The notes below the pieces were generated by a model that saw nothing but the letters and a program-made list of their open reading frames with translations, was not told the origin of the DNA and searched no databases. Positions 25,583 through 34,816 of a DNA stretch of 64,000 nt are shown piece after piece. The stretch is from Flagellimonas pelagia. Lineage in GTDB: Bacteria; Bacteroidota; Bacteroidia; Flavobacteriales; Flavobacteriaceae. The translations under genes were made by a program, and so were the position numbers. Numbering within the stretch: position 1 is the first letter of the stretch; the number at the start of each line of letters is the position of its first letter. The stretch lies in assembly GCF_003584135.1 (NCBI RefSeq), contig NZ_QXFI01000009.1, positions 131,501-195,500 on the forward strand, read 5' to 3'.

Positions 25583-26809
25583 CTATTCGTAGATTAAATA
25601 CTTTGCCCTAATTTTTTTGAAACTTTCCAAGCCCTCTTGCCAAGTGGCCTTGATTTCTTCCTCAGATACCCCAGCTTCAATCTGCTGTTGTAAAATAGGT
25701 GTTCCGGCATGTTTGGTAAACCCGCTTGTCAGGAAGAACTTGTCCTTGTCCTTGGTGTTTTTATAGGCGTCGATAACCCATCGTAAGGTCATTTCGTTCA
25801 TTTTTGGCGATTGTGATAGGTCTTTGCCATAACAGATTTTTCCTTCCTCTTTGGGATGTTTGGAACCAAAATTGGGCTCGGGCACATAGCTGAAATCGTA
25901 TTGGGTACTGTCCATAAAGGAAGCCCCATACCGTTGGAACTGAAACTCGGTGCCCCGACCCGCATTTACGTTGGTGCCTTCAAAAAGCCCCAAACTTGGG
26001 TATAAGGTAATCGAAACATCGTTGGGAAGGTTGGGAGAGGGGCGAATGGGTAAATGATACTCGGAAGCGTGCGTATAGTTTTCAAGTGGGACAACCGTTA
26101 AATCCGCTTTGCTGCCATTTTCCAGCCAACCTTCACCATTGAGCATTTGGGCATATTCACCCATGGTCATCCCATAAACCAATGGAATCGGTTGCAGACC
26201 CAAATAGCTGGCATGTTCTTTCATCATGGTAGGTCCGTCCACGTAATGTCCGTTCGGGTTAGGTCGGTCAAGCACCATGATGGGCGTTCCATGTTCCGCA
26301 CAGGCTTCCATCACCAATTGGAGTGTAGCGATAAAAGTGTAAAAGCGAACCCCAACATCCTGAATGTCAAATACCACCACATCCAATTCGTCCAACTGTT
26401 CCTTGGAGGGTTTTCGGTTTTTTCCATAAAGGGAGATGATGGGTACCCCGGTTTTGGCATCCACACCATCTTTCACATGTTCCCCAGCATCGGCGGTACC
26501 ACGGAATCCGTGTTCCGGGGCAAAAACTTTTTTTACATCAACTCCAAGTGAAACCAAGGAATCCACCAAGTGGGCATATCCCTTGTCATTAAAAATAACG
26601 CTGGTGGGATTCGCTACAATCCCCACCTTCTTGCCTTGTAGCATGGGGAGGTATACTTCCGTGCGGTTTGCAGCTACTTTTATTTCTGCAGAAGGAGTGG
26701 AAATCACCTCCGATGGTGGGATATCAGCTTGTTTTTGCTGGCCCTTGCAACAAGAAAGCGCCAAAAACAATAAGAAAACAGTACTTTTGAGATTAGATAA
26801 AATGGGCAT
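25583..26809 (-). CDS. DUF1343 (NamZ-like) exo-N-acetylmuramidase, lipoprotein
   Basis: The 408-residue protein matches DUF1343 family members, whose characterised relative NamZ removes N-acetylmuramic acid from peptidoglycan fragments (family knowledge). The signal ends LSCC, suggesting lipid anchoring at about Cys20-21. Family blocks are GKKVGIVANPTSV, FAPEHGFRGTADAGEHV, VVFDIQDVGVRFYTFIATL, LDRPNPNGHYVDGP and FEGTNVNAGRGTEFQFQ. It likely acts in cell-wall turnover in the envelope. Its ATG is only three bases from the start codon of the divergent permease gene, so each promoter must lie inside the other gene. Confidence 0.88.
   Translation of the reverse strand: MPILSNLKSTVFLLFLALSCCKGQQKQADIPPSEVISTPSAEIKVAANRTEVYLPMLQGKKVGIVANPTSVIFNDKGYAHLVDSLVSLGVDVKKVFAPEHGFRGTADAGEHVKDGVDAKTGVPIISLYGKNRKPSKEQLDELDVVVFDIQDVGVRFYTFIATLQLVMEACAEHGTPIMVLDRPNPNGHYVDGPTMMKEHASYLGLQPIPLVYGMTMGEYAQMLNGEGWLENGSKADLTVVPLENYTHASEYHLPIRPSPNLPNDVSITLYPSLGLFEGTNVNAGRGTEFQFQRYGASFMDSTQYDFSYVPEPNFGSKHPKEEGKICYGKDLSQSPKMNEMTLRWVIDAYKNTKDKDKFFLTSGFTKHAGTPILQQQIEAGVSEEEIKATWQEGLESFKKIRAKYLIYE
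26782..26789 (+). promoter_or_regulatory. Candidate -7 element of the permease gene, inside the DUF1343 gene
   Basis: TACTTTTG fits TAnnTTTG on the plus strand, within the signal-peptide codons of the divergent DUF1343 gene and 23 bases before the TTG start of the permease. Confidence 0.4.
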
Positions 26810-26812
26810 TCG

Positions 26813-28054
26813 TTGAATTTAGAATTGTTTATTGCCAAACGCCTGATTACAGGGAAGGAACATAAAATTAGTATTTCCGCCCCTATAATAAAAATCGCCA
26901 TAGCTGCAATTGCGATCGGTGTGGTCATGATGCTCATCGCTATTGCCACAGGTGTTGGGTTGAAAAACAAAATTCGCGAAAAGGTCTCGGCTTTCAATGG
27001 CCATATCCAGATTTCCAACTACGACAACAATACTTCCGAAGTTTCCGTTTCACCGATTTCCATACATCAAGATTTTTATCCCGAGTTTAAAAATGTGGAT
27101 GGGGTACGCCATGTTCAGGCTGTGGCCACCAAAGGTGGAATCATCCGCACCGAGGATACCTTTGAAGGAATGCTGGCCAAAGGTGTCGGCCCCGATTATG
27201 ATTGGAGCGCCTTCAAGGAATATCTGGTGGAGGGTAGATTGCCGGACTACACCGGAAAGCTCAACGATGAGGTGTTAATTTCTCGGATGATGGCTAATCG
27301 GTTGCAGTTGGATGTGGGTGACAGCTTTTTTTCCTTCTTTTTAAAGGATGGGGATGCCTCCCAGATTCCCAATAATCGAAAGTTCAAGATTGTTGGCATT
27401 TATGACAGCGGATTTGAGGAATTTGATGCCACATATGTCTTTGTGGACATTCGCCACATTCAGCGGATGAACAAATGGGAAGATGATCAGGTCGGTAATT
27501 TTGAGGTGTTTCTGGATGATTTTGATCAATTGGAGGAAAAGAGCAATGAAATTTATAACAACACCCTTTCCAGTCTAGATACCCAGAACATCAAGACCAA
27601 ATACTATCGCATTTTTGAGTGGATTGGCCTGTTTGATTTTAACATCGCCCTGATCATTGGGATAATGATCATTGTGGGAGGTATCAACATGATCACGGCA
27701 CTCTTGGTGTTGATTCTGGAGCGCACCCAAATGATTGGGATTCTGAAAGCACTGGGCTCGGCCAATTGGAGTATACGAAAGGTGTTTTTGTACAATGCCG
27801 CCTACTTGATCGCCATTGGGCTATTTTGGGGTAATGTAATCGGATTGGGAGTCATTTTCCTTCAGGGCAAATACCGAATGTTCAAGTTCCCAAATCCAGA
27901 GGAATATTACATTGAATACATTCCGGTCCATATGGATGTTCCGACCGTATTCTTGCTCAACATCGGGGTCATGTTCTTGTGCCTTTTGATGCTTCTGGTC
28001 CCATCGTACATCATCACCAAAATTACGCCGGTAAAGGCTATCCAGTTTGAGTGA
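26813..28054 (+). CDS. LolE/FtsX-type ABC transporter permease
   Basis: The 413-residue membrane protein has an N-terminal helix (about residues 22-48, IIKIAIAAIAIGVVMMLIAIATG), a large periplasmic MacB_PCD-like domain (about 50-265), and three C-terminal helices (about 272-300, 320-350 and 375-402) with ILERTQMIGILKALG between them. This is the fold of LolC/LolE and FtsX permeases that move lipoproteins or regulate cell-wall enzymes. No ATPase subunit is next to it. TTG at 26813 is taken as start because the family N-terminus (ELFIAKRL) begins there and no ATG precedes it. Confidence 0.85.
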   Translation: MNLELFIAKRLITGKEHKISISAPIIKIAIAAIAIGVVMMLIAIATGVGLKNKIREKVSAFNGHIQISNYDNNTSEVSVSPISIHQDFYPEFKNVDGVRHVQAVATKGGIIRTEDTFEGMLAKGVGPDYDWSAFKEYLVEGRLPDYTGKLNDEVLISRMMANRLQLDVGDSFFSFFLKDGDASQIPNNRKFKIVGIYDSGFEEFDATYVFVDIRHIQRMNKWEDDQVGNFEVFLDDFDQLEEKSNEIYNNTLSSLDTQNIKTKYYRIFEWIGLFDFNIALIIGIMIIVGGINMITALLVLILERTQMIGILKALGSANWSIRKVFLYNAAYLIAIGLFWGNVIGLGVIFLQGKYRMFKFPNPEEYYIEYIPVHMDVPTVFLLNIGVMFLCLLMLLVPSYIITKITPVKAIQFE

Positions 28055-28104
28055 TAGCTGTGTCTTTCCTTTTAAATTGATACATTAGGGGTAAAATAAC
28101 TACC

Positions 28105-29403
28105 ATGACCCTAAAACCGATTATCTCCTCAGTTTGCCTTGTATTGGCCTTTACTGTAACGGCCCAAAAATTGACCCGGACGGAAAAAAAGATTGTTGCC
28201 ACGATTGAAAAGAACAGCGACGAAGCCATTTCGTTTTTGGAAAAAGTGGTGAATATCAACAGCGGTACTTTAAATGCGGAAGGCGTGAAAGAAGTGGGTA
28301 TGGTGTTCAAAGATGCGTTTGACCATATCGGTTTTCAGACCAAATGGATCGACATGCCTGCCGAAATGGACCGTGCAGGACATTTGTTCGCGGAAACTTC
28401 AGGCAACAAAGGCAAAAAATTGGTATTGGTAGGTCACTTGGATACCGTTTTTGAAGAAGATAGTCCGTTCCAAAAATTCGAAAGGGTCAACGATAGCATT
28501 GCCCACGCACCGGGCGGTAACGATATGAAAGGCGGGGATGTAATCGTGCTCTATGCCCTAAAGGCATTGTATGATAATGGCTTGTTGAACGATGCCCAAA
28601 TTATCGTCGCTTTTACCGGGGACGAAGAAAGTACAGGGAAACCGTTGGATATCAGTCGGAAGGATTTGATCGAAGCTGCCCAAAGGAGTAATGTTGCCTT
28701 GGGATTTGAAACATCCACGGGGTTTAATTATGCCACGGTAGCGCGCAGGGGAGCCTCTGGCTGGGAGGTGGAAGTAGAGGGAAAACGGGCCCATTCCTCT
28801 GGTATCTTTAGTGAGAACACCGGTGCGGGTGCCATTTTTGAAATGTCGCGCATTCTTCATGAATTCTATACCGATGTAAAAGGCGAAGATCTGTTGACCT
28901 TCAATCCTGGAATATTGTTGGGGGGTACCTTTGTAAATTATGATCCTTCCACAGGTAAGGGAGATGCCTTTGGAAAAAGCAATGTGGTAGCCCAAAAAGC
29001 AATTGTAAAAGGAGGTCTCCGATTTATTTCCGAAGAACAAAAAGAAAGGGCACGTGAAAAGATGAGGGAAATTGTAGGCAACAATCTTCCCAAAACTTCT
29101 GCCATGGTCAGCTTTACCGATAGCTATCCCGCCATGCAGCCTACCGAGGGAAATATGGGATTGTTGGGTATTTTGAACGAGGTAAGCCTTGATCTGGGTC
29201 AAGGGGAAGTATTGGCCTATGATCCAGGAAGACGGGGAGCTGCGGACGTTTCCTTTATAGCCGAATATGTGGATTGTTTGGATGGATTGGGAACCATGGG
29301 GTCGGGGGCACATACCCCCGAGGAAACCGTTAACCTGAACACCATCAAGGATCTTACCAAACGGACAGCTATTTTAATTTACCGATTGATAAATACCAAG
29401 TAA
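28105..29403 (+). CDS. Exported M20-family metallopeptidase
   Basis: The 432-residue protein starts with a signal peptide (ISSVCLVLAFTVTAQ) and is an M20 di-zinc peptidase of the glutamate-carboxypeptidase kind. LVLVGHLDTVFE holds the first zinc His and bridging Asp. GGNDMKGGDVIVLYAL has the bridging Asp, FTGDEESTG the catalytic Glu pair, and the C-terminal MGSGAHTPEETVN the last His. The lid domain contains GKRAHSSG. It probably trims peptides in the periplasm. The stop overlaps the ATG of the mutarotase-like gene by one base (TAATG). Confidence 0.93.
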   Translation: MTLKPIISSVCLVLAFTVTAQKLTRTEKKIVATIEKNSDEAISFLEKVVNINSGTLNAEGVKEVGMVFKDAFDHIGFQTKWIDMPAEMDRAGHLFAETSGNKGKKLVLVGHLDTVFEEDSPFQKFERVNDSIAHAPGGNDMKGGDVIVLYALKALYDNGLLNDAQIIVAFTGDEESTGKPLDISRKDLIEAAQRSNVALGFETSTGFNYATVARRGASGWEVEVEGKRAHSSGIFSENTGAGAIFEMSRILHEFYTDVKGEDLLTFNPGILLGGTFVNYDPSTGKGDAFGKSNVVAQKAIVKGGLRFISEEQKERAREKMREIVGNNLPKTSAMVSFTDSYPAMQPTEGNMGLLGILNEVSLDLGQGEVLAYDPGRRGAADVSFIAEYVDCLDGLGTMGSGAHTPEETVNLNTIKDLTKRTAILIYRLINTK

Positions 29404-30179
29404 TGGTCCAATTAAAAAACAAAGATTGCACGGTTAGCATAGATGCTGGCGAGTTGGTCAGTTTTGTGTGTGGTGGCCATGAATTTATCCATCAAAAAAG
29501 AAGTCCAGGTTGGGGGAGTAGTGATACGGAGATGTTCCCGGTCATTGGTCCTTTGGACAAGGCCAATTTTAGGATTCAAACTCCTAAAGGGGAAGCTATC
29601 CAGGACCAGCATGGTTTGTTGAGGCAAATCCCTTATGAATTGATTTTACAAACAGAATCTACCGCTGTTTTTGCAAAGGAATATACAGAGGGTACCAAAG
29701 TGAAAAATTCCAAATACCCTGTAAAATCTACCGAACCTTTCATGGACTGGCCCTACAGTTTCCGATTTGAAAAATCCTTTGAATTGAAGGAGGGAGCATT
29801 GGAAATTGTTTTTCGGATTTCTGGGGAAGAAGGAATGCCCTTTATGTTGGGGTACCATCCTGCTTTCAAGCTCCATTCCGATGCCCCGATGATTATCGCC
29901 AATGATCAAAAAATCTCATTAGATGAGGTATTGGCCGTGGGCAGTCGGGCATATCAGGTTCCGGATTGTAATTCTATAACGTTAAAAGATGAAAGGCAGA
30001 TAACCATAGAAGCCAAAGGTTTCGGGCATTTTATGTGCTGGACAGAGGTGAAGAATATGGTCTGCATTGAACCGATATCCTTTTATCCCTACGCAGTGGA
30101 ACAAAAAGATTTGGAGAAAGGGTTTCAATACCTAAAGGGCAAGGCTGAGTTCAAGGTTATGCTGAAACCAAGCTTATAG
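29403..30179 (+). CDS. Aldose 1-epimerase (galactose-mutarotase-like) protein
   Basis: The 258-residue protein has the galactose-mutarotase-like beta-sandwich pattern: EFIHQKRSPGWGSSDTEMFP, DQHGLLRQIPYE (with a His-Gly near the active site), GYHPAFKL with the catalytic-type His, and ENFxP-like ICIEPISFYPY ending in the family region. It is closest to LacX-type mutarotases that act on free or phosphorylated sugars in the cytoplasm. It is translationally coupled to the M20 peptidase gene before it. It ends against the convergent regulator gene with one base between stops. Confidence 0.85.
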   Translation: MVQLKNKDCTVSIDAGELVSFVCGGHEFIHQKRSPGWGSSDTEMFPVIGPLDKANFRIQTPKGEAIQDQHGLLRQIPYELILQTESTAVFAKEYTEGTKVKNSKYPVKSTEPFMDWPYSFRFEKSFELKEGALEIVFRISGEEGMPFMLGYHPAFKLHSDAPMIIANDQKISLDEVLAVGSRAYQVPDCNSITLKDERQITIEAKGFGHFMCWTEVKNMVCIEPISFYPYAVEQKDLEKGFQYLKGKAEFKVMLKPSL

Positions 30180-30180
30180 C

Positions 30181-31656
30181 CTAGCTGAACTTTTTTTGGA
30201 GTTCTTCCACTACTTTTTCGGTTTTGACATTGCGTTCCTGCCTTTTCAGAATGATAGGTTGAGATTGCCTAACATCACAATCCGCAATGGAACAGCGCTC
30301 ACAGGTCACCCCAACATCAAACGTTTTGATGGATGGATCGTCCAAAAAGGCCACTTTCTTTTTGAGTTCGGAATTGATCAATAATCCCAAACTTACGCTT
30401 CGGTATTCATCTTTTTTAAAGGGGTCTACAGTGGCACTGGAAAAAATCAGATACGAAAGCCCATCACTGGGATAATGTGAAATTTGCACGTCCATATGAT
30501 GCTCCTCATCAGTTTTAGCAATTTCCTGTAATACCCGAATGGATACCCAACGCCTACAATATTTCTCGTTGGTTTCATTACCATGGGGTGAATGGTGATG
30601 GGTCAAATGGAGTTCCTTGGTGATATCAAATCGGTTGGAGTCCCTTTTATGGCTCAATCTGAGAAAAAATAGGTTTTCCAGTTGGTAATCGTTCGGTAAA
30701 ATATTGGTCAACCGTTGGTAGAGTGATTCTGGGGAGGCATTGTAGTAGTTTTTTAACCCGGTCAAAAAGGTTTTATCGAATTTAGGTTTGCCCAAAAAGG
30801 AATCAATGTGCTTTCTGAACAGATCTCGGGGAATCACCAATGCACCGGCAAAATAGGAAGCATAAAAATTATTGAGCACTTGGTCAAAATTGTTGAACTT
30901 GATCCAAGTGAACGTGTAGAGGCGCTCCTCAATGTTCAAAAAATTATAACCGATTTCCTTGGCGTAGATAAAGGTGCGTTGCGCTTCATCAATATGGTTG
31001 GCCACCAAAAGGGTTTTGGTCTTTGGCATGAACATGGAGCGTAGGTTGTCCAATTCCTTGTACTTGGTCAGCTCCTCATTATTGATGGTATACCCGTATT
31101 CTTCCACCAAAATTTCTTCCAGTTCCGATGAACTTACCGATTTTTTCAAGTCCACTTGATAGGCTTTGGCAAATTGGACCGCGGCGTCTTCCAAATCGGG
31201 AAAGAAGTTGTTGCTGGCCTCTTGAAAGGAGCGGAGGGCCGCCAAATAGAAGTTTTCTTTTCCAAAGTTATAATGCTTGGCAATTTCAATGATGGTACTG
31301 ATAAAGGCATTGACCTTGGTAGGAGCGTTGGCAACAATATCGATAAGGTCACTTTCCTTAATACCGAACAGTTCCAAGGGGAGCTCCTTAAAAACCTTGG
31401 ATTGTAGCAATTCGCCAACAGGAGCAAGGTTCTTGTCCAGTTTCAGGGAAACCAAACTATCATAAGGCACTTCCAATTTTTCGGCCAATAGGGCAATCTT
31501 GTCCGTTTTAGGGTATTTCTTGCCCTTTTCAATTTCGTTCAAGTACGATTTTGAAAGTCCCGTAAGCTTGGAAAGGCCAAATAGGGATAGCTTTCGCTTG
31601 GTCCTTACCTGCTTCAATTTTAGGCCAAAAATCAATTTGATATACTCTTCTTCCAT
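30181..31656 (-). CDS. RamB/ScfR-type XRE regulator of the glyoxylate shunt
   Basis: The 491-residue protein begins with an XRE helix-turn-helix (about residues 8-62, KLTGLSKSYLNEIEKGKKYP). An IrrE/ImmA-like region (about 190-310) and a long C-terminal domain follow. The C-terminal domain carries VTCERCSIADCDVRQ, a Cys set typical of the ScfR/RamB family (DUF2083 type). RamB controls acetate and glyoxylate-cycle genes in Actinobacteria (family knowledge). The divergent position next to aceB-aceA and the operator array in between make it the likely regulator of both the shunt and itself. Confidence 0.88.
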   Translation of the reverse strand: MEEEYIKLIFGLKLKQVRTKRKLSLFGLSKLTGLSKSYLNEIEKGKKYPKTDKIALLAEKLEVPYDSLVSLKLDKNLAPVGELLQSKVFKELPLELFGIKESDLIDIVANAPTKVNAFISTIIEIAKHYNFGKENFYLAALRSFQEASNNFFPDLEDAAVQFAKAYQVDLKKSVSSSELEEILVEEYGYTINNEELTKYKELDNLRSMFMPKTKTLLVANHIDEAQRTFIYAKEIGYNFLNIEERLYTFTWIKFNNFDQVLNNFYASYFAGALVIPRDLFRKHIDSFLGKPKFDKTFLTGLKNYYNASPESLYQRLTNILPNDYQLENLFFLRLSHKRDSNRFDITKELHLTHHHSPHGNETNEKYCRRWVSIRVLQEIAKTDEEHHMDVQISHYPSDGLSYLIFSSATVDPFKKDEYRSVSLGLLINSELKKKVAFLDDPSIKTFDVGVTCERCSIADCDVRQSQPIILKRQERNVKTEKVVEELQKKFS

Positions 31657-31666
31657 TTTTCTCGAT

Positions 31667-31674
31667 CAAAGATA
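31667..31674 (-). promoter_or_regulatory. -7 element of the XRE regulator gene
   Basis: TATCTTTG on the minus strand fits TAnnTTTG and ends ten bases before the ATG at 31656. The nearest GCGAA operator half-site (31684-31688) lies inside the presumed -33 to -7 spacer. Confidence 0.5.
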
Positions 31675-31683
31675 GGTCTTTTT

Positions 31684-31753
31684 GCGAATCTTATAAAAAT
31701 AGCGAATAAATATAAAAAAGCGAACGTTCGCTTGTTTTTCTCAAACGTTTGCG
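31684..31753. promoter_or_regulatory. Operator array between XRE regulator and aceB
   Basis: GCGAA occurs at 31684, 31702 and 31720, exactly 18 bp apart. The third copy is the left arm of a perfect 16-bp palindrome AAGCGAACGTTCGCTT (31718-31733). A second palindrome, CAAACGTTTG (31742-31751, extended by CG on the right), is centred exactly 21 bp further, two helical turns. This layout suggests cooperative binding of the XRE regulator. Confidence 0.6.
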
Positions 31754-31782
31754 TTAATCTTGTTGAACAAAATGATACTGTT

Positions 31783-33381
31783 ATGGAAGAAGCATTGATT
31801 ACCAGTACACAATTGCAGTTTTCAAAGGAAGTGGAGCACTATTATCCTGAGCTGTTGACCGATGGCGCCTTGGAGTTTTTGATCGCATTGCACCAAAAGT
31901 TCAATAGGTCCAGATTGCAGTTGTTGGAAGAACGGGCAAAACGACAAGTACAATTTGATTTGGGTGAATTCCCAAATTTTTTGCCTGAAACCGAACAGAC
32001 AAGGTCTGCCAATTGGAGGGTTAAACATATCCCGGATGATTTAAGGGACCGACGCGTGGAGATTACCGGGCCCGTGGATCGCAAGATGGTCATCAATGCC
32101 TTGAATTCTGGCGCCAAAACTTTTATGGCCGATTTTGAGGACAGTAATGCGCCTACTTGGTACAACTGCATGCAGGGTCAACAAAATTTGATCGATGCCA
32201 ATAATAGGTCCATTTCCTATTTTGACTCCAAAAAGGGAAAAAGCTATGAATTGAACGATGAGGTGGCCGTTCTTTTGGTTCGCCCTCGGGGGCTTCATTT
32301 GAATGAAAGACATATTCTTATCAATGGGGAAATGACCTCGGGAAGTTTGGTGGATTTTGGACTCTACGTATACCACAACTCTGGTGTTTTAAGACGAAGG
32401 GGATCGGCACCTTATTTCTATTTGCCCAAATTGGAGCACTACTTGGAGGCTAGGTGGTGGAACGAGGTGTTCACTTTTGCCGAAGAATATATTGGTATTC
32501 CCGTAGGTACTTATAAAGCTACTGTATTGATAGAAACCATCACGGCGAGTTTTCAGTTGGATGAGATCATCTACGAACTAAAAAACCATATTGTTGGGCT
32601 CAACTGTGGTCGCTGGGACTATATTTTCTCATACATCAAAAAGTTTAGGAACCATCCGTCTTATATTTTACCAGATAGGGACCAAGTCACTATGACTGTT
32701 CCCTTCATGGATTCCTATTCCAGATTGGTGATCCAACGGTGCCATAAAAGGGGAATCCATGCCATGGGTGGTATGGCGGCCCAAATCCCTATTAACAATG
32801 ATCCAGTGGCCAACGAGAAGGCATTGGAAAAAGTGCGATTGGACAAGGAACGAGAGGTAAAGAACGGGCACGATGGTACCTGGGTGGCGCATCCCGGTTT
32901 GGTAAAGATAGCCAAGGATATTTTTGACAAGTACATGCCAAAAGCCAATCAATTGGAGAAGTTGAGGGAGGATGATCATATTTCTGCCACGGATTTGATC
33001 GCCATTCCCAATGGTACGATTACCGAAAAGGGTATCAGGAAGAACATTTCCGTGGGAATCCTGTATTTGGAATCCTGGTTGAGGGGCAATGGTTGTGTGG
33101 CCATCAACAACCTGATGGAAGATGCGGCTACGGCCGAGATTTCACGGACCCAAGTTTGGCAATGGCTCAAGTTCAATGCAAGATTGGATGATGGTAGAAA
33201 ATTGACAAGCGAACTGTATCAATCCATTTTTGATGAGGAAGTGGTCAAAATAAGGCATTTGGTGGGCGAAGGCAATCTGCATAACACCAAATTTGAGGAA
33301 GCCATTGCATTGTTCGACAAATTGGTGAGAGCCAATGAGTTTGAGGAATTCCTCACGATAAAAGCCTACAACGAAATATAA
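31783..33381 (+). CDS. aceB: Malate synthase (A type)
   Basis: This enzyme condenses glyoxylate with acetyl-CoA to malate, the second step of the glyoxylate shunt. The 532 residues fit the AceB class. Signatures are [27 protein letters not shown], a [15 protein letters not shown] block, [15 protein letters not shown] with the catalytic Glu, and GKGxxxMW-like [20 protein letters not shown] in the C-terminal cap with the catalytic Asp. ATG 31783 is preferred to a TTG at 31732, which lies within the operator palindrome. Isocitrate lyase follows 83 bases later on the same strand. Confidence 0.96.
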   Translation: MEEALITSTQLQFSKEVEHYYPELLTDGALEFLIALHQKFNRSRLQLLEERAKRQVQFDLGEFPNFLPETEQTRSANWRVKHIPDDLRDRRVEITGPVDRKMVINALNSGAKTFMADFEDSNAPTWYNCMQGQQNLIDANNRSISYFDSKKGKSYELNDEVAVLLVRPRGLHLNERHILINGEMTSGSLVDFGLYVYHNSGVLRRRGSAPYFYLPKLEHYLEARWWNEVFTFAEEYIGIPVGTYKATVLIETITASFQLDEIIYELKNHIVGLNCGRWDYIFSYIKKFRNHPSYILPDRDQVTMTVPFMDSYSRLVIQRCHKRGIHAMGGMAAQIPINNDPVANEKALEKVRLDKEREVKNGHDGTWVAHPGLVKIAKDIFDKYMPKANQLEKLREDDHISATDLIAIPNGTITEKGIRKNISVGILYLESWLRGNGCVAINNLMEDAATAEISRTQVWQWLKFNARLDDGRKLTSELYQSIFDEEVVKIRHLVGEGNLHNTKFEEAIALFDKLVRANEFEEFLTIKAYNEI

Positions 33382-33464
33382 GCAAGTCAATCATATCAAT
33401 AAAAAAATCCCAAGAATGCGCGAACATTACATGGGATTCAAGTCAAATTTCGAATTATAAAATT

Positions 33465-34742
33465 ATGGAAAAAAAGGAGAAAATTCAAGCTTTGGTAACG
33501 GATTGGACCGTAAACCCCAGATGGAAAGGTGTTGAACGCCCTTATACAGCTGAGGAAGTCATTAAACTTCGTGGCTCGTATGAAATAGACCATTCCATTG
33601 CGCGTGTGGGAGCCGAAAAACTTTGGGAGAAATTGAACAGCCAAGATTTTGTGGCTGGATTGGGAGCGCTCACCGGCAATCAGGCCATTCAGGAAGTGGA
33701 AGCTGGTTTGGATGCCATTTACCTTAGTGGGTGGCAAGTGGCGGCAGACGCCAACCTTTCAGGGGAAATGTACCCGGACCAATCGCTTTATCCTGCGAAC
33801 AGCGTACCCATGGTAGTGAAACGCATCAACAATGCATTGTTGCGCGCCGACCAAATTCAATCTGTAAACGGAGTGGCAGATAAAAAGGACTATCTGGTGC
33901 CCATTGTGGCCGATGCAGAGGCCGGTTTTGGAGGTAACTTGAACGCCTACGAACTCATGAAATCCATGATCGAAAATGGAGCATCCGGAGTCCATTTTGA
34001 GGACCAATTGAGCTCTGCTAAAAAGTGTGGACACTTAGGGGGTAAGGTTTTGGTGCCCACCCAAGAGGCTATCAACAAACTGATTGCGGCCCGTTTGGCA
34101 GCCGATGTAATGGGGGTACCCACTATCATCATTGCGAGGACTGATGCCGATGCCGCCAACTTGCTGACAAGCGATATTGATGAACGTGATCACAAATTCT
34201 TGACAGGCGAGCGTTCTTCCGAAGGGTTCTTTTATGTGAAAAATGGTTTGGAACAGGGAATTGATCGTGGCTTGAGCTATGCTCCCTTTGCGGACCTTAT
34301 CTGGTTGGAAACATCCACACCGGATTTGGAACAGGCCAGAAAATTTGCAGAGGGCATCCATAGTAAATATCCCAATAAGATGTTAGCTTACAACTGTTCG
34401 CCATCCTTCAACTGGGCAGCTAAATTGAGCATGAAAGAGATGGAGACCTTTAGGGAAGAACTGGCGGCCATGGGCTACAGGTTCCAGTTCATTACCCTTG
34501 CAGGGTTCCATGCGTTGAATACGAGCATGTTCGAACTTTCCAAATCATATAAGGAAAGGGGAATGGCTGGGTATTCCGAATTGCAGGAGCGAGAGTTCGC
34601 TTTGCAAAAGGATGGCTTTAAGGCTGTGAAACACCAAGGATTTGTGGGTACTTCCTACTTTGATATGGTCCAGAACGTGGTCACTGCTGGTAAGGCGAGC
34701 ACCATGGCCATGAAAGGCAGCACAGAGACGGCCCAATTTTAA
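33465..34742 (+). CDS. aceA: Isocitrate lyase
   Basis: This enzyme splits isocitrate to glyoxylate and succinate, allowing growth on acetate, fatty acids or other two-carbon sources. The catalytic signature [18 protein letters not shown] is present with Cys188. The upstream [16 protein letters not shown] block binds Mg2+, and YNCSPSFNW lies in the active-site lid. The length of 425 residues is usual. The gene follows aceB in what is probably a two-gene operon under the operator array at 31684-31753 and is closed by a strong terminator at 34789. Confidence 0.97.
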   Translation: MEKKEKIQALVTDWTVNPRWKGVERPYTAEEVIKLRGSYEIDHSIARVGAEKLWEKLNSQDFVAGLGALTGNQAIQEVEAGLDAIYLSGWQVAADANLSGEMYPDQSLYPANSVPMVVKRINNALLRADQIQSVNGVADKKDYLVPIVADAEAGFGGNLNAYELMKSMIENGASGVHFEDQLSSAKKCGHLGGKVLVPTQEAINKLIAARLAADVMGVPTIIIARTDADAANLLTSDIDERDHKFLTGERSSEGFFYVKNGLEQGIDRGLSYAPFADLIWLETSTPDLEQARKFAEGIHSKYPNKMLAYNCSPSFNWAAKLSMKEMETFREELAAMGYRFQFITLAGFHALNTSMFELSKSYKERGMAGYSELQEREFALQKDGFKAVKHQGFVGTSYFDMVQNVVTAGKASTMAMKGSTETAQF

Positions 34743-34788
34743 TTTTAGGAATTTTTCAATCTGTGGAGCTATTTGCTCATAATTCCAC

Positions 34789-34816
34789 GCCCCCTTTTTA
34801 GGGGGCATTTTTTTTA
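34789..34816 (+). terminator. Rho-independent terminator of aceBA
   Basis: GCCCCC (34789-34794) pairs with GGGGGC (34801-34806) around TTTTTA, followed by A and an uninterrupted T-run. The T-run overlaps the stop codon of the convergent gene. Confidence 0.85.
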
